Shown here: one piece after another, positions 1 through 18,869 of the stretch
Layout: the number at the start of each line of letters is the position of its first letter
Numbering within the stretch: the stretch's first letter is position 1
Source of the DNA: Cruorifilaria tuberocauda
Lineage: Eukaryota > Nematoda > Chromadorea > Rhabditida > Onchocercidae
NCBI GenBank assembly: GCA_013365365.1
Contig: JABVXU010000007.1
Location: 62,001-126,000 of the forward strand
Direction: 5' to 3'
Length of the DNA stretch: 64,000 nucleotides
Program-made: the position numbers and the translations under genes
The notes under the pieces: model-generated
Told to the model about the DNA's origin: nothing
Database searches by the model: none
What the model saw: the letters and a program-made list of their open reading frames with translations, nothing else

Positions 1-106
1 AAGCGTTTCTTAACTACTGAAAGAAAATAATGATTGAGAAATTAATGGCGATATTCAAGAACTATTATTTCAAGTTATGTTATGATTTCTAACTTTCTTC
101 GTGCAG

Positions 107-4923
<4,817 letters not shown>

Positions 4924-5505
4924 AGATCTCACGTTGATTAATTGAAGTGTGAATTGCTCATCTGCTAACTCATAGGCATGTAATTATGTTAATTTCCAAT
5001 TAGTATTAATTAAGGTGTCATCTCTCTGTTTTTCAGATCACTGTTACGTTATATTTTTTCATTTATGGTGACTAGATTCGCATTTGTGATGAGTAAATTT
5101 GACTGTAGATTCTTTAAGGGAATTTGTGTACTTTCATTGGAAATGGTGAATAGCTATCTGAAGATGTTATCGTATTACTGATTCAAGTTTCCGAAACACA
5201 GCGCACTAGTACTAATTTTTTAAACTTTTTTTGCAAATTAAGAAATGAGATAAATGATACAGCTAAGGAAAAGTGGAGGACTGACAATTTCGTATATAAT
5301 AGCCTAAAAAATTTGTGGTTATAGTTTTTTATATCAAAATGATTTTTATTGTATAATTTTTGATTCCTACTACGCTATCAAACCTTGCTTTCTTTTAGAA
5401 TTTGTTGGAATTAGGAGACAGAAAAACTTATTGTGTTGTACTTTTCAGAAGTCGGTGCTAATTGAATTTAACACTTTTTATCGGATCTGTTGTAATGCTC
5501 ATTTT
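4924..5505. other. Intergenic / probable 3' flank of the kinase gene
   Basis: AT-rich sequence after the kinase stop codon. No further exon, repeat or RNA gene was recognised. A TTTTCAG that could act as a splice acceptor sits at 5442-5448, just before the ORF at 5506. Confidence 0.5.
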
Positions 5506-5895
5506 ATGTTTCGTTTCACTCTCTGCTTTTTCCTGTTTATTATTGAAGTATTTCAAAATACAGAAATACCACAAAACATAAAGCATGCTATACATAGAAG
5601 ACTCAAACGTCGTCTTAATTCTTCATTTCCCATGCTTAATAAAGCTCATCAATCTGCTGCAAAAATTTCTGCATGTGAAATCTTTCGAACTGTTTTTCAC
5701 TTATTTCCTTTATTTTATATGAGCTTTGACTCTTATGTGACTATTGATTTATTGATTTGTATTGTTTTATTGAAAACACATATTATGTCTCATTTGAAAG
5801 ATTTTGATAATAATATTTGTAAATTCCGAAAAACCTATAGCAGTTACATTAATAATGAAAATAGACTGAAGAAACTTCACATATTGCGTGTGTGA
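5506..5895 (+). CDS. Candidate single-exon small secreted or membrane protein, 129 aa
   Basis: I do not recognise this protein. The reading frame is open from at least 5431 to a TGA at 5893-5895, which is long for sequence this AT-rich. The first ATG in frame is at 5506 and starts a signal-peptide-like stretch (MFRFTLCFFLFIIEVFQ). A basic patch follows (RRLKRRLNSS), then a second hydrophobic segment near residues 85-110 (VTIDLLICIVLL), then a Lys/Asn-rich end. It lies about 0.6 kb downstream of the gck-1 stop on the same strand, so it could instead be long 3' UTR or chance. A splice acceptor at 5448 could make it a last exon of something else. No homologous family is evident. Confidence 0.3.
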   Translation: MFRFTLCFFLFIIEVFQNTEIPQNIKHAIHRRLKRRLNSSFPMLNKAHQSAAKISACEIFRTVFHLFPLFYMSFDSYVTIDLLICIVLLKTHIMSHLKDFDNNICKFRKTYSSYINNENRLKKLHILRV

Positions 5896-7509
5896 CCAGA
5901 TCAAAAATTCTCTTCTGGAATTTCTTAATTGACATTACATTATCTGACATTCTGAGTTGAAAAAATCAGAGCAACTTTTTATTTCTCATAGATCGTAGTG
6001 AATGATTTAGATCTAGGAAAACAATTCGATTTTAAATCGAAGAGCGTGCCTGTCATTCCATTTTCCCATAATTAACGGAAAATTCTTTTTGATTGATTGG
6101 CTTTTTTTATTTTCAAATCTAATGAAAACGTTTTTCTGTGTATAAACACTGTCTTATCCCATTCGTTTAATTATCCTGCACTTATTATTTATATCTTTAG
6201 AATAGTCCTATTTCCCACTTGCGGCCGAATCTAATTTAATATCAAAATATCAAAAAGCAATTCGAATTTAATAGGTGTGAAAATTATGTTATGGAGATTT
6301 CTTTTGAGTCATTTTACTATACAAGCCTTTTGGTGTGTCAATAAGTATATCTGTTTTCAGTTCTTTCTCTAAGGTACAGAATTGATTTGAAATTTTTTAA
6401 TTTGATATTTGGTTTTAGAATTGATGTTAAAATGAAATAAATTCAAGGTTTAAGTGTTATTCCATCAAATTAAGTAATAAGTAATCAAGTCCCCACTATG
6501 TGTTTCAGACATGGCTAAAATTAAAAAACGTGCTATTCGTTATCTTGATTCATTCTTTTTATAACACAAGTTGAGTTTTTGTTACATTAACAAAAGTGCA
6601 GTAATGGTTTGTTATATGGTAGAACAAATTAGACATTTCGATAAACATTCAACTGTGATGTCTTAATACCTGATGTAGCGTTGCTACCTACTAATATAAT
6701 TATTATATAATTCACGAAATTTCCCTATGTCACAGATCTTGTTTCTGTAAATGGAATATCTGATGATGGAACTGACAATCTACAAAGCTTCTAAGCTCTA
6801 TTTAGAAAATTTCTTTTCCCCAATATTTATTTTGATACAGATCTCCGATCGAAGTCATTTCCGGTCTCTTAAGACCACTTAATAAAATGTCAAAATATGA
6901 GCTATGTGCAAATTGCATTAATTTTTCCTTATTACGCAAACAGTACCTTTGAAACAATAATTTAAACTCGAAACACCTCGACCATAGGGCATCTGATTTA
7001 TGCTTTAAAATTGATTTCAACTTTGGACAACAGTCTCGTCAGCAGCAAGACACTCTAATGTAACTTTTGCAAATATATCATTGAAATATATCTTTAATTT
7101 TTATGAAATACGTACCCGATAACAAATTTGTGAACAGAAACGTAAATTTCTCAATATTTCAAAAACAAAAAAGAAGCAGCTAAAAAGTGATTTTCTCATA
7201 ATTGTTAAAAACAAAAAAATTTTAGGTAAAACAGAGAACAATGAAGTATTTCCTTTTGCAATATTTGATAGCTAAGAGACTTTATTTTCTTATTTCCAAC
7301 CAATTTTTTCGTATTTAGTAACATAATGTTTCTTAAAACACGTCAGCTTTTCCTAATCTGCATTATTATTTATGCTATAATTTAGTTCCACACTTCTCAA
7401 AATATTCTAATAGCAACAAGTAACTCAGACCTAACTAAAATTTCATTTAAAGTATAATTCACGAATCAGTGCTTGGATGTTTAAAAAGCAACTGAAGAAT
7501 TGAAAAAGA
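5896..7509. other. Intergenic region between the kinase-side ORF and AMP deaminase
   Basis: AT-rich, with short T and A runs. No coding exon, repeat array or RNA gene was recognised. It is the convergent 3' side of both neighbouring genes, so it should hold both polyadenylation regions. Confidence 0.5.
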
Positions 7510-10500
7510 TTAAATTTCCAGACCATTATCACCATCATCATCATCATTATCATCATTACTGTTATTCCCTATATGCTGAATATTTAGCGTTCGAAATAAG
7601 CTGCACAATTCATCTACCAATGTTTCATGACGAAATGACACACGAATATCGGGAACGTTGGTGCGTGAGACATCATTTCCTAGGACTCCTTCCTCTTTAT
7701 AGTTCGGGCCTAGCCAGTGTACTTTCACCTAAAACTTATTTGAAAAAATGACCATAAATCTGATACTAATACAAACTATCATATAAATTAATCATGGAAT
7801 TACAATGAAAAAACGTATAGGAACGTGTCAGGATAACAACTTGCCTTATCCTCAAAACCGCTTTGTAGCACGCTATTTCGAGCCAATTCACACATATCAC
7901 AGCTGCTAAGCTTCCAGACTTGTGCAGCTATGCTATATTCTTCCATTAGGGCTTCCTAAACCAAAGATGACACACTTCGAACTATTGCATAGAATAAACT
8001 TTAAGCTTTATCCACTTGGACTCTCCAAAATTTCACATATTTTAAAAGGAATCGGAACAAAAAGAAAGTTACGAAGAATAGATTAAAATAAGTTTGCCTT
8101 GGTGAAATGAAATTGCAATGGATCATCAGTTGACAGAGATACGTTCAACCCTTTCATATGAAAATCTGGTAATGGATTCCGATGATAACTAATGAATAAC
8201 GAATTGTTACTGAGTGGTGACATCGCAATTCCAATTTGAGAGAGGTAAAATAAGTACTGTAAAACGGGCACCTGCAAATGTAGAAGTGAGTTACAGATGA
8301 ACAATTCGAATTCTAAAACTTGAAGATAACTAAGTCAATAGCTAACTTTACGAAGCAGTAGACCATGCGCAATGCTCTCAGATGTCAGATAACCCGTAAC
8401 GAGATGGCTCACATGTCCAGCTTCACCACAGTGTGGGCGTAACGAAAAGGTATTCAAACCACGTTCCCTGAAATGTCGCTTGGTTAGGGCTTGGATTATT
8501 GTAGCTTGAAATAGATAAAGAGAGAAAAAGTTAGATAAAAGAGAGCAAATATATTTCATATTCAAAAGAGAGAGGAAGAAAAATAAGAAAATAAAAAAAA
8601 GGACAAGAAAAATTGCATCTTGGAATAATGAACGATAATAAATTGGTCCTTTTAGAATTATTGCATTGAAAGAATTTCAATTCGAAAAAATTTGGTAGAA
8701 ATCCCAGTGCATAACATCGTTTCAGTAAATAATTGAATACTTCAAACTAACAAATAAACAAAAACAGATAAAAAAACAATTTACCGCCTCAGCGCGTTGA
8801 GTGCTACTAAATTTGCAAACATATAAAATAAATAATAATCATATGATGGATTTTCGGCGTCGGAATAATTCTTCGGCTCAGGTGTCGAACGATCAAACTG
8901 CAACAAAAAACACTTCAATCTTTTTATATTTCAATTAACTCAATTTCGAAATATGTTATTCAATTTCAAATCACAATTTTCATATTTGTTACGTATATTT
9001 ATATATTACACTCTCATTGTTTTTTATTTTTTTGTAAGTTATATTAAGAAAATTTAATTCATCATAGAAACCAACTATTTAAACATATTAATTACTAACT
9101 ACACTTAAAATTTCGAGAGACATTTTTTCTAATGTATCACTCACTTTTACATGCTCGACTTTGCTCTCATCATCGACGGAATCGATGCCGGAAACTTGCT
9201 GCAGAAATCGAAAGAGATGTGGGTGAGATTCTGGATCATTCGTTACTTCGAAAAGCGGCGTAAAAATATTATCCAGCATCTCATCGAAATTTTCCACCAT
9301 TTTCTTCAAACGATAAACATCGCTAAATCATGAATGAATATTACAAAAACTCAGTCGAAAATTTGCAAAATTAGAAGATATAGAAAAGGTAAAGATACTC
9401 TGTGACGTGTGTTCTAGATATGTACCCTTGCAAATTATGATGAAAAGAACAACTATATATATGATAACCTATAATTTTCAAAGTTACTGAAATATTTTTC
9501 TTGTGACTTTTTTTGGAACGGTAGATAAAAAAATGGTATAACTAAACTATAAACGAGGAATCTGAATCAGCCATCGTGCATTCACTGAATAAACATCATT
9601 TTCAATAGCCCATTTAGCCAATTTATCCCACTCCTCTTTATTATGCCCGTAGATTGATAGACGTGGTTCGGCATGTTGGTACTTACTATCTTCCAAATCA
9701 GATAAAACTTCCTAAATTGAGATAGATATTCAACTTATACCTTCACAGATTAGTGAATTCAAGTAAAAATTTATTCCAAAAATCACATGAAAAACTAAGT
9801 TGGACTCTAAACTACTCAAAATAAATTTTATGAATCGGAAGTCTGAGAAAAAAGTTGCGAGGATTGCTTAATTTCAATAAATGATATCAAAAATGATAAT
9901 GAAGAACTACATGAGTTCAATTTTTAATAAATGATAGCTCGAATATCTTTTCATGTAGAAAAGAGATTTACTTTTAAAACATCAGCAAAATATTTCCCTC
10001 CAACGTAGTTATCGGTTTTAATGAAAATTTCACGCAGCGTACTCTCACCAACAGGATTATATTTGGTGTTAAATTTATCAAAACGATGGAAAGTATTTCG
10101 ATCGGCATGAACATCCAACATATCAACTGAGAGATCATAAGCACTGATACCGAGACCTGTAGAAAAAATAAAAAGGTATATCAGTTCTGCAGAAATATTT
10201 GGTACTTATTTTACCATGAATGAAAATGAGACAAGTAAATGAAAAAGAAAATAAGAAGAGGAAAAAGAACAAAATATTAACATTGAAATACTACTTCAAT
10301 TTTGATTTTATATAATGATGAATAAAAAATTCATATTTAGTAATAAGAGATCGAACGATCAAGGAACGATTAAATTTATGAAAAGCAAAAATATAATCAA
10401 TTAAAACCAAATTTGAGAGCGATCGAAAAAGTTTCGAAAGCAAACCTTCAAAAACTTGTTCTAAGGTGATTTTCACGCCATTCTGAAAAAAAGCAAAAAT

Positions 10501-13500
10501 TTTGAATCACGGTCAACAGTCTAATAAGTTCAGACTTAAAATCTTGGAATTAATTCCAATTCTAAAACTTTTTAGTTCAAGAACCCATTTCAAGTAAACA
10601 AAATAAACAAGTTAGAAAAGCAGATGTCATTGATAGTTCATAAATATAAAAAAGGAAATAAATTAACCTTTTCCAGAACCACAGTATCCTTTTCTGTTTT
10701 CATCTTTTTTTTAATGAAACGTAGCAGATGTTTTTGGTTCATTGAACTGGCAGCATGTATGTGAGTATCAACCTATAATTATAGGTAATTCAGTTCACCA
10801 GTACTGTTTTTAAAAAAAGTAAATATTAAAACCTACACATATGTGATGAAAGAGCTCAAAAACTTGCTTTTCTGATATTATAAAAATCGCGATGTGGCAC
10901 AGACTTCTGTTCGTGCTGCTCTCGAAGTTCATTCATCAGTGTGTGCAGTTGGAATTTGTTATGTAAGTAACACAGCCGTCGAAAACAAAAACTTTTCCTG
11001 AAAACAATTATTACTATAGCTGTCCATTACTTATCATTTATAGTAAAATAAAAGTATATCTTAATGTTATATGATCAAAGAGTAACAAAAAGAAGCAAGC
11101 AAATATAAAATATTTTCATTAATTTCAAGCTTTCAATTGCGGTTATTTATTTTGCTCCAAAAATAGGATGTTATCGACTACATCTTTAAATGGATTTATT
11201 CTAAATAAAGAAAAAATATCAATGTTGCATTTCTTAATCTCTTATGCTTCGAGAGATAATAGAATCCTTAGTATCATCACAAATTGATGAAGTGAAGATT
11301 TCTAAGAAAATAAGAAAAATTTTTCTCTAGATAATATAAAAATTAAAAAATAGCAGTAGAACAAGAGAAATAATTAAATTCCAAACAAAATAAAATTAGC
11401 TTTCACTTACAGTGGTCCATTTGCAATCATTACAGAAAGCCTTTCCAAATCTCGCAAAAATTTCTCTTTTGAAATGTAGGCATACCGAAATTGATCTGGT
11501 ATTTTTCCATCTTCATCTACAATTTCCACCTGTAATTTCCTTGTTCAATTTGTCACATACGTCATAATTAATCAGACAGCAGAACTATTACTTTTTACTT
11601 AAAAGAGCAAGAGTAAAATCATTTAATCTTAGAACTGAGATTTTCAGGGATAGATCATTAACTGTAACTAAAAAATACATAGATTACTTCCTGATGGGAA
11701 GACATATTATAAGAGTAATCCTTAGTATAAGAGTAATCCACACACAGAATCACTAAGTCTTGGGAAATTTAACTGTGAAATGGATTAAATATTCCCCGTC
11801 TTCATCAGGTTCAATCTCAAAAAAACTAAAAACAAATATAAAAATATTCAACTTTCATTAATTTGAAAGTCATCAAAATATTAAGGACTATAGTACTATG
11901 CGCAAAGACTACCACAAAAAGGTGTTTAAACATTTAAACAATTATTGATAATACCTTAATAATTAGATATCAATAATGACTATAGGTCTAAATGCAGCTA
12001 ATTTAACTTGAGATAAAATAAAAAAAGTGAAACTAACTATGCAAATAACTGAACAATGAGAGGAAAGATGCGAAAAGTGAGACCTAAATAAATAATATGC
12101 TTATATTTATAATCAGGTTTTCTTTTTTTATTGCATTTTTTTTATCAGTATTGCTCATGAATTTGGTACAGTCTTTTTTCCGCTAATAAAGAATTGCAAT
12201 ATCGAAAGCGCTCGAGAATAGTCTCCAAAATACATTCACAGTATGAGTGTATCAATCACTCAATTTAACATATTTGCTATATCTTGTTCTAGTGAATCGA
12301 ATTATCAATGAGAAAGCAACTCACCATACCATGATTTCGTTTCAATACATAAACTTTTTCATATTTTGGTAGTGGCATGTTCAAACCCCAATGATCTTCC
12401 GGTGGAAGAGGTGGATTGTATGATGTTTGTGCAGCTGAAAATGAAAATTCACTTAATAAATTAGAACTTCTTTTTACATACATTAGTTGGAGTAATCAAA
12501 ATTAAATGCATGCAAGAAGGAAAAAAGGTTTCACCAAAATTTGGACGTCCAAATGAATTGTAAATATATTAAGTAGCTTAAATAATATTTCAGAAGATAA
12601 TCTGTTAAAATTGAGTAATCGAAACATGATTAATAAAAAACTTGTTAAAAACTTTTGATTATTGCTAGAACATGGTTCACTAAAATTTGCAAATAAAATG
12701 AATCCGGACTCATTTGGACATCTCAAAAACTTCAGAAAACTATCGTTTTAAAGATGATACATCTACGGAAAAGCATTTCAGTGATGAAAAAATGAAATTA
12801 CACAAACTGTTAATATGAAATGAAATTAAACAGCGCTGTCAGTAGCATTTTGTCACATCAGCAATTTCTGTATTTCACAATATCATTTTTCCGAATATTT
12901 TTTAACTCACCAATCATAATGTTTAACCAAATGACAGGCTAATCTTATGATGAGATACATTTTTAAAGGCCCAAGTCGATTTAGAAAACATCATTACAAG
13001 TATTAAAAACAAGATGTACCATTATTGCATCCTACTAGCTGGTATAAGCCAGTTTCTTTGAGGATTAACGCAAAGAATCATGTAAGATAATAGATATATT
13101 ACTTTCGGAAATATTCTGCACTGAATGAGCAGGCAGTTCAAGTGAGTATAATTTAAAAATATTAAAAGATTCGAAAGCTGAATAAGATAAAGAACTTAAA
13201 ATATTTTAATAGTTTAATATGAATAATCAAAAAAAAAAGGAAAGAGATCATCAAAAAAGGCACTGAAATTTAATATTAAGAGCTAACCTTAATATAAACG
13301 AAAGAGAGTTAGTTCAAAAATATTTTTCTAAACATTTTCTTCCGAACTATACAACAATATGCAACATAAACAAATATATGCTTTTTTCCAAATTTTGCTC
13401 GCATCCTTCCTGTCTCTCTTCATAAAGTTCCATTTCTTAACATTTAAATACATCGCAACCTTTATCACTATCTAATTACGTTTTTTATAATGCAAAAAAA

Positions 13501-16500
13501 AAAACAGATAATACCTGATGTTTGTTTTCCGCAATATGTTGATGAAACCATTAGCAAGTTACGGATAGTCAGGAAACTCAATTTAAAAATTAAAAAAAAA
13601 AAACTTTCTGAGTGCCATTTGACCCCTTCCACAAAGTTACATTATATGTTAGCCAGAACAAAAAAAGAACCCATTCATGCTGTTATTTCCTACAAATAAT
13701 TGGTAAATTAGCTAAACTCTATTTTTCTAATAGCTAGCCTAAATCATGTTGATTACCTTCCATATGTGACTCCTTATCCGATGCTGTTGGCACTGCATCC
13801 TTTGAGACGTTATATGAAGACTCTTAAAACTTGCAAAAATTTAAAAAGAGAAATAAATATTAATTTCGCAACGCGATAAGATGAAAAATCATCGTTTTAC
13901 ATTGCACAAGCCTATCCAAGATTTTGAACTCTGCTTTAAAATTTACTGATTACATCAGTAGCAGCAAGACATTTATTATAATGGATAACATAGGGATAAC
14001 AACAATATTATATAATCACTGATTGGGGAATTCAATTAAGTTACCAATCAATAATGTTGTGAAAAAGAAAAATTAGGAGCACATCGAAATAAAAAAAAAA
14101 AGAGAAAATGCGAAAAAGAATTAAAATAGATGGACTGAAAAACCTACATAAAATTTTACAGTCTAATAGAACAGCATAAATTGTTTTTAAAAAAAGGGAG
14201 GGATTAAGCGTTTAGTAAAAGGAAGCTTTTATAGAGAAAGTAACTGGATTACTGACTGTATCATTTTCCACTTCTGAATACCACCGATATACTGCAGTAA
14301 GAAATGCAATATGGAACTTAAATTGTGCAATTTATCACGAAACGTGTATCAATAAGCAACTGATTTGCAAAAATATAAGTAAATAATATACGGCTTCCAG
14401 AATTAAACTGAATAAACTGAAGCTAAAGAGAGTTTAGAGAGTAATTTTCTTTAATTTGAGGTAATCTTACACATCAATTGGTGTGCTCTTTATACGATAA
14501 AAAGCTAGATCATGAGTGTCTTAGGTTTAAAAAAACATAGAACTACGAAACGAACTTATTTCGATGTTTTTTCGTCGATATCTTGGCAAATTTTTTGGAT
14601 AATAGCCAGAAAGAAAATTTTTGGTAGTTAACGGAAACTGATTTCCAATACGCTCCATATATTCTTTACGCAGCATTAACGCTTCAGTCAATTCTCGAGC
14701 TGACTCCCTCAAATCTTCCAGTGGGACCTAGAAACAAAGTCAAATGAAATTGCAATCTTTTGAATCTGAGTTAAAACAATAGTCCTGTACATAATTTCCA
14801 GTTGAAATTCACTCTTCTTCAAATATTATTTTCGAAAATACTTCAAAAAAAAAAGTAAATTTTTCGAGCTACAACTAAATGCTGTAGAAATCCGTCATTT
14901 TCATTCGTGAGCAATATTTTGATTATTTTGCCTCGAATGATAGACTGCTTCACTTCATCTTATACTTTATATTGATAGAGAAAGGAAAGTTTTCAATAAA
15001 GGAATCATCATTAACAATCAAAAAAAAAATATAATCCAGCCACTGTTAAGTGAAGAAGAATGAATTTAAATGAAATGAACAAAGTTGGCACTACGTCTCA
15101 CACTAAAAAATTCTTGCTTCGTACATTTCTTTCTCTTGCAAACTAATCACGAAACTCCTAACTAATTATACAAATATTGAAGAAGTTGACAAACCCCAGA
15201 AAGCTCCTCTCCTGTCACTGCCATTCGTTGATAATTGACATCGACAGCATCACGAAACGTATACATTTCTACGTGTTGAGGTGATCGAGAACGAGATTCC
15301 ACATTATCATCCATTCCAAGTGAATTAATTTGTAGAAGTGAATCACCATCATGTTGTGCTGATTCCATTCGAGCCCTGCAAATAAAGATACGGATCAGTA
15401 ACTATTTTTTTCAATCTCTGCTAAAATTATACAACATAAAACTCTTCATTCTGTTTGAAATTTTTCATCAATTTTAATCTCAGATGTAAAAATGCACCTA
15501 GTTCTTATTTAATAATTAACATAAAAGTTCGAAATTTTCATCTATTCAATACATTTTGGGTGATGCTAAATCTAAAATGTGAATCGTGACTTTCTGGTTT
15601 CTTGGAAAAAATAAATCACGAAATAGTAACGGCACTAACTAGCTATTACCACACACAACAAATTATCGATATCGTGAAACAACAGATATAAGGATATTAT
15701 CAATAAAAATAGTAATATTAATGATTAGAAAGTAGATGAAGTTAAATTTAAATGGAGATTCTAATGACTGAAAATCTCTATCGAATCGTTCACAAGATGA
15801 TACAAAAATATTGGTGGTATACAATGATTCTTATATCTTTTCTCCGATCAGTTCATATTATATAACTTAACATGTTGCATTATTCCCCCTGTTTCTCTTT
15901 CAAAGAAGGAAAAAACTACACTAACCCATTCAGTTCTACATTCAGAATTAAGTGATAGAATTACAAAATATTAATTTAAATTATAATCTGCAAAATTATT
16001 GCATTTAGCAATAATTATTGTTATCTATGAATACACTTCAGAATTACGAACAAGCAAAACGATAAATAAAAGCAAATATGACATCTACCAACCAAGTAAT
16101 AGAAAAATGATGAAAACTGATTTGGATTAGCTGAACGATAGACAACAACATGATTCATACAGACATAATTCTTTTAAGAGCTGTAAAATGCTCGATATTT
16201 GCGATACCATCGCAGTTTTTTAACACAGGCATATTTTAGTTCAGAACAAATTCATTCAACAACGAATATTATCAGCAAAATTTAGCGAAATTAAAAACGC
16301 TGGATCCACTAAACGACACTAAGATCATAACAGGTTTACAAAGCACCATTCAATCCGATTCTGTATAACATGCACTATCACAATCACCGTAATATGGACT
16401 GTATTGAACAATCTACGAGTTTTTACACAACTTTATATTCATCAAAATGTCACACAAAGAGACTAAATTCGATGAATTCATTCTTTGCTTTCTAGCTGAC

Positions 16501-18355
16501 AATATTAGCTTAAAAAAACGAGCAAATTATAACTCACTGCAGAGAATGCTGACACGATTTTCCAGAATGACAACACCTGTAAATTTAGTTAACGGAGAGG
16601 TTAGTTTGTTAGTAAGACAAATACATGAACAATATGATTACCTTCATGCCTTCTATGGCACTTAAACAATTTGTACAATATGGGTATTAAAAAAGCTAAG
16701 GCGAGGAAATAAAAAATAAAAAACAAGGGGTTAATAAAATTAAAACAAGTATAGTATTAGTTAATTTTTCCTTTTTTAATTAACTCAGAGAAATGCAATG
16801 CTTCTCAATAGGTGGTCTAATTAACTCTTTGAAGCAGAGTGAAAAGTCCTCAAATTAAGCAGAATCTGATTTTTATAATATGGTCATGAAATTAGCATAT
16901 TAGGATCATTCAGAAAGATATACTTTGAAACAGAAAAAATCTTGAGCTTATTTACTTCATTTGCAATAACTCCACACAGAGATACTGCCTATACTGAAGT
17001 GTATATTTTTTCCATATTATTTCGAAAGCTGCGAAATTAGAACAATGTAATCGTATCATATAGAACGAGGTAGGTGCCTATCATCCAATAATAATACTTA
17101 GTATTAATCTTCTTCTTCTATGCAAAGACAATAATAGAAATAATGGTTCAAAAGTAATTATAAGGAGTAAAACTAGATGAACTTTAATTTCAAAGCCGGT
17201 CTACTAAATTAGTCAAATTAAAAAAAAGTAATTCATCTAAAATTTGCCATACTCATTAATTACCAAAAAAAATTGGTAGCGTTCTCTTCTATCACAACAA
17301 AGGTAAAGAAGAAACAAAAAATATTAAACAAAACAAAATTTTATCACCGCTTTATAAAATGCTTCTAATCTGAAGTAGTGAAATTGGCAATTAGAAAAAA
17401 GAAAGCGTCATATATTCCTGAGGAAAACAAAAGAATTTGACTAGAAGATAATGAGAAGAAGAGCTCATACTAATTAAGAGCAACTTTCAAATGAAATACA
17501 TAAAATTAAAAAGACTTAAAAAGACCTATTTGTGAGCTGTCGATGAATTGCATCTTTACTTTCTTTCACTTCAATCGGATATTGTGAGATTTCAAACGGT
17601 GGTGAAACTGTGTGATGATCAGAATCTTCTACAAATCCTACTTGAAATGGACCACTATCAAGAACGCCCGAATCAACCGTTTCTGAAAAGCAAAAAGAAA
17701 ATATACAACACAATAATTTGTCGAGCAAAAATACTGTTTAATACATATCATTCATATCTAGTAAAGATTTACCTATGTACTTGGATAACTGATTGCAATT
17801 TAGTACTCCAAACTAATAATCCTACTTATCAACTAATCAATACGAAATGCAAAGATAGCAATGTAAGTCAAAAAAAGAGATTGACTGTCTCTATTATGTC
17901 TATCTAGACTCTTGAAAAAGTAGACTAGAATATAAAAAAGTGAAATATCTCAGCTCAATTCATTCTCTATCATTTCACTCACCATATAATTACTACTGTT
18001 ACAAACTGATAATGAATAAAATGAAAAAAAAATTTAACCAATCAAATTATTAAAAATATATTAGTCGAAAATAAAACTTACGCAAAGTGCCAGCCATAAA
18101 TGATGCTAATTGATCATCCATTTCTTCAGCATCTGTAAGTACTGTTGTCGACGATGATTGTTGCAGGTGTTGTGAAGCGAAAACCTTGGGCGAGAACTGT
18201 TCGCAAACTGTAGCATTATCATCATCATCAATAACAACAGCATTACTTGCAGCAAGAAATATGTTAGTGTCAGCGGATGAAGAGGAGAAAAAATTGATTG
18301 ATGGTGGAGTGCCAAACAAACCACTTAGAGGGCATTTTCGATTTGCTGATGACAT
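7510..18355 (-). CDS. ampd-1: AMP deaminase (AMPD2/3-like)
   Basis: Hydrolyses AMP to IMP and ammonia in the purine nucleotide cycle (cytosol, Zn-dependent). Exons on the minus strand: 18355-18082, 17682-17526, 15375-15195, 14727-14556, 12434-12325, 11529-11411, 10997-10868, 10772-10668, 10482-10446, 10156-9972, 9711-9548, 9322-9145, 8897-8785, 8467-8347, 8271-8098, 7955-7845 and 7728-7510. These give 849 aa. The variable N-terminus (about 1-200) is Ser/Asp-rich. The catalytic part starts near residue 380: SFCFRRL, then [16 protein letters not shown] (metal His-x-His), [32 protein letters not shown] and [14 protein letters not shown]. All active-site blocks are intact. Three introns (after exons 7, 15 and 16) begin with GC rather than GT. 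The C-terminal tail is Asp/Asn-rich. ATG 18355 opens the first clear exon, but an alternative upstream promoter cannot be excluded. Confidence 0.95.
7526..7563. repeat. TCA/ATC microsatellite inside the last AMP deaminase exon
   Basis: The plus strand is an impure TCA/ATC trinucleotide run. On the minus strand it is read in frame as an Asp/Asn-rich stretch ([15 protein letters not shown]) just before the stop. It lies beyond the conserved catalytic domain, so length variation would probably be tolerated. Confidence 0.85.
13757..13822 (-). other. Candidate 66-nt cassette exon of AMP deaminase
   Basis: This lies in the intron between the exons ending at 14556 and starting at 12434. On the minus strand a TTTTAAG acceptor and a G|GTAATC donor bound 66 nt that enter and leave in phase 1, exactly matching the flanking exons. 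Included, it adds 22 residues ([20 protein letters not shown]...) without shifting the frame, between two variable segments before the catalytic domain. Skipping it also keeps the frame, so I read it as an alternative exon; it could also be constitutive. Confidence 0.5.
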
Positions 18356-18868
18356 TATTTATCACTACTATTTATCGATCAGTTACAATCTCGATACTAT
18401 CTCTATTGTTTCTATTGTTTTCTTGCTGCAACAAAAATTATTATTGTAATTACAATAATAAGTCTAATCTATTAGCAATATCTTTTCGTTTATTCAAATG
18501 AATGAATTATTTTCACTATAATACAATCAATATTTAACGTAATATTAACTGAATTAGCTATTTTACTTAATTAACATCACTTTGAAAAAAATGATAAAGA
18601 TTAGATAACATTGGAATGAAGAGAAAGGACACATTTAAATAAGCCGGAGAGAGACAGACAAAGAGAGAGAAAGACGGAGAGGGAATTAATCAACTTGAAA
18701 AGAAAAGTTTACGTGAAGGAAGAAAGCAAGAAGCGGAAAGATAAATTTAGTGCAATTTGGTCTTTATTATTTATGCTTCCTGTTAGCTAACCTTTGTTTC
18801 TCAGACTAACGGAAGTGTCTGTGTCTAGTCAGTTCTACAAATATCTTAAAAGAAAAATTGAAGATTTC
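18356..18868. other. 5' flank of AMP deaminase
   Basis: Immediate upstream sequence of the minus-strand AMP deaminase start. It contains a purine-rich GA tract at about 18645-18690. No coding exon seen; probably contains the promoter. Confidence 0.4.
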
Positions 18869-18869
18869 A

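Noticed and set aside
16447..16665. 72-codon plus-strand ORF within AMP deaminase intron 2
   Set aside because: No splice, promoter or family support, opposite strand to the host gene.
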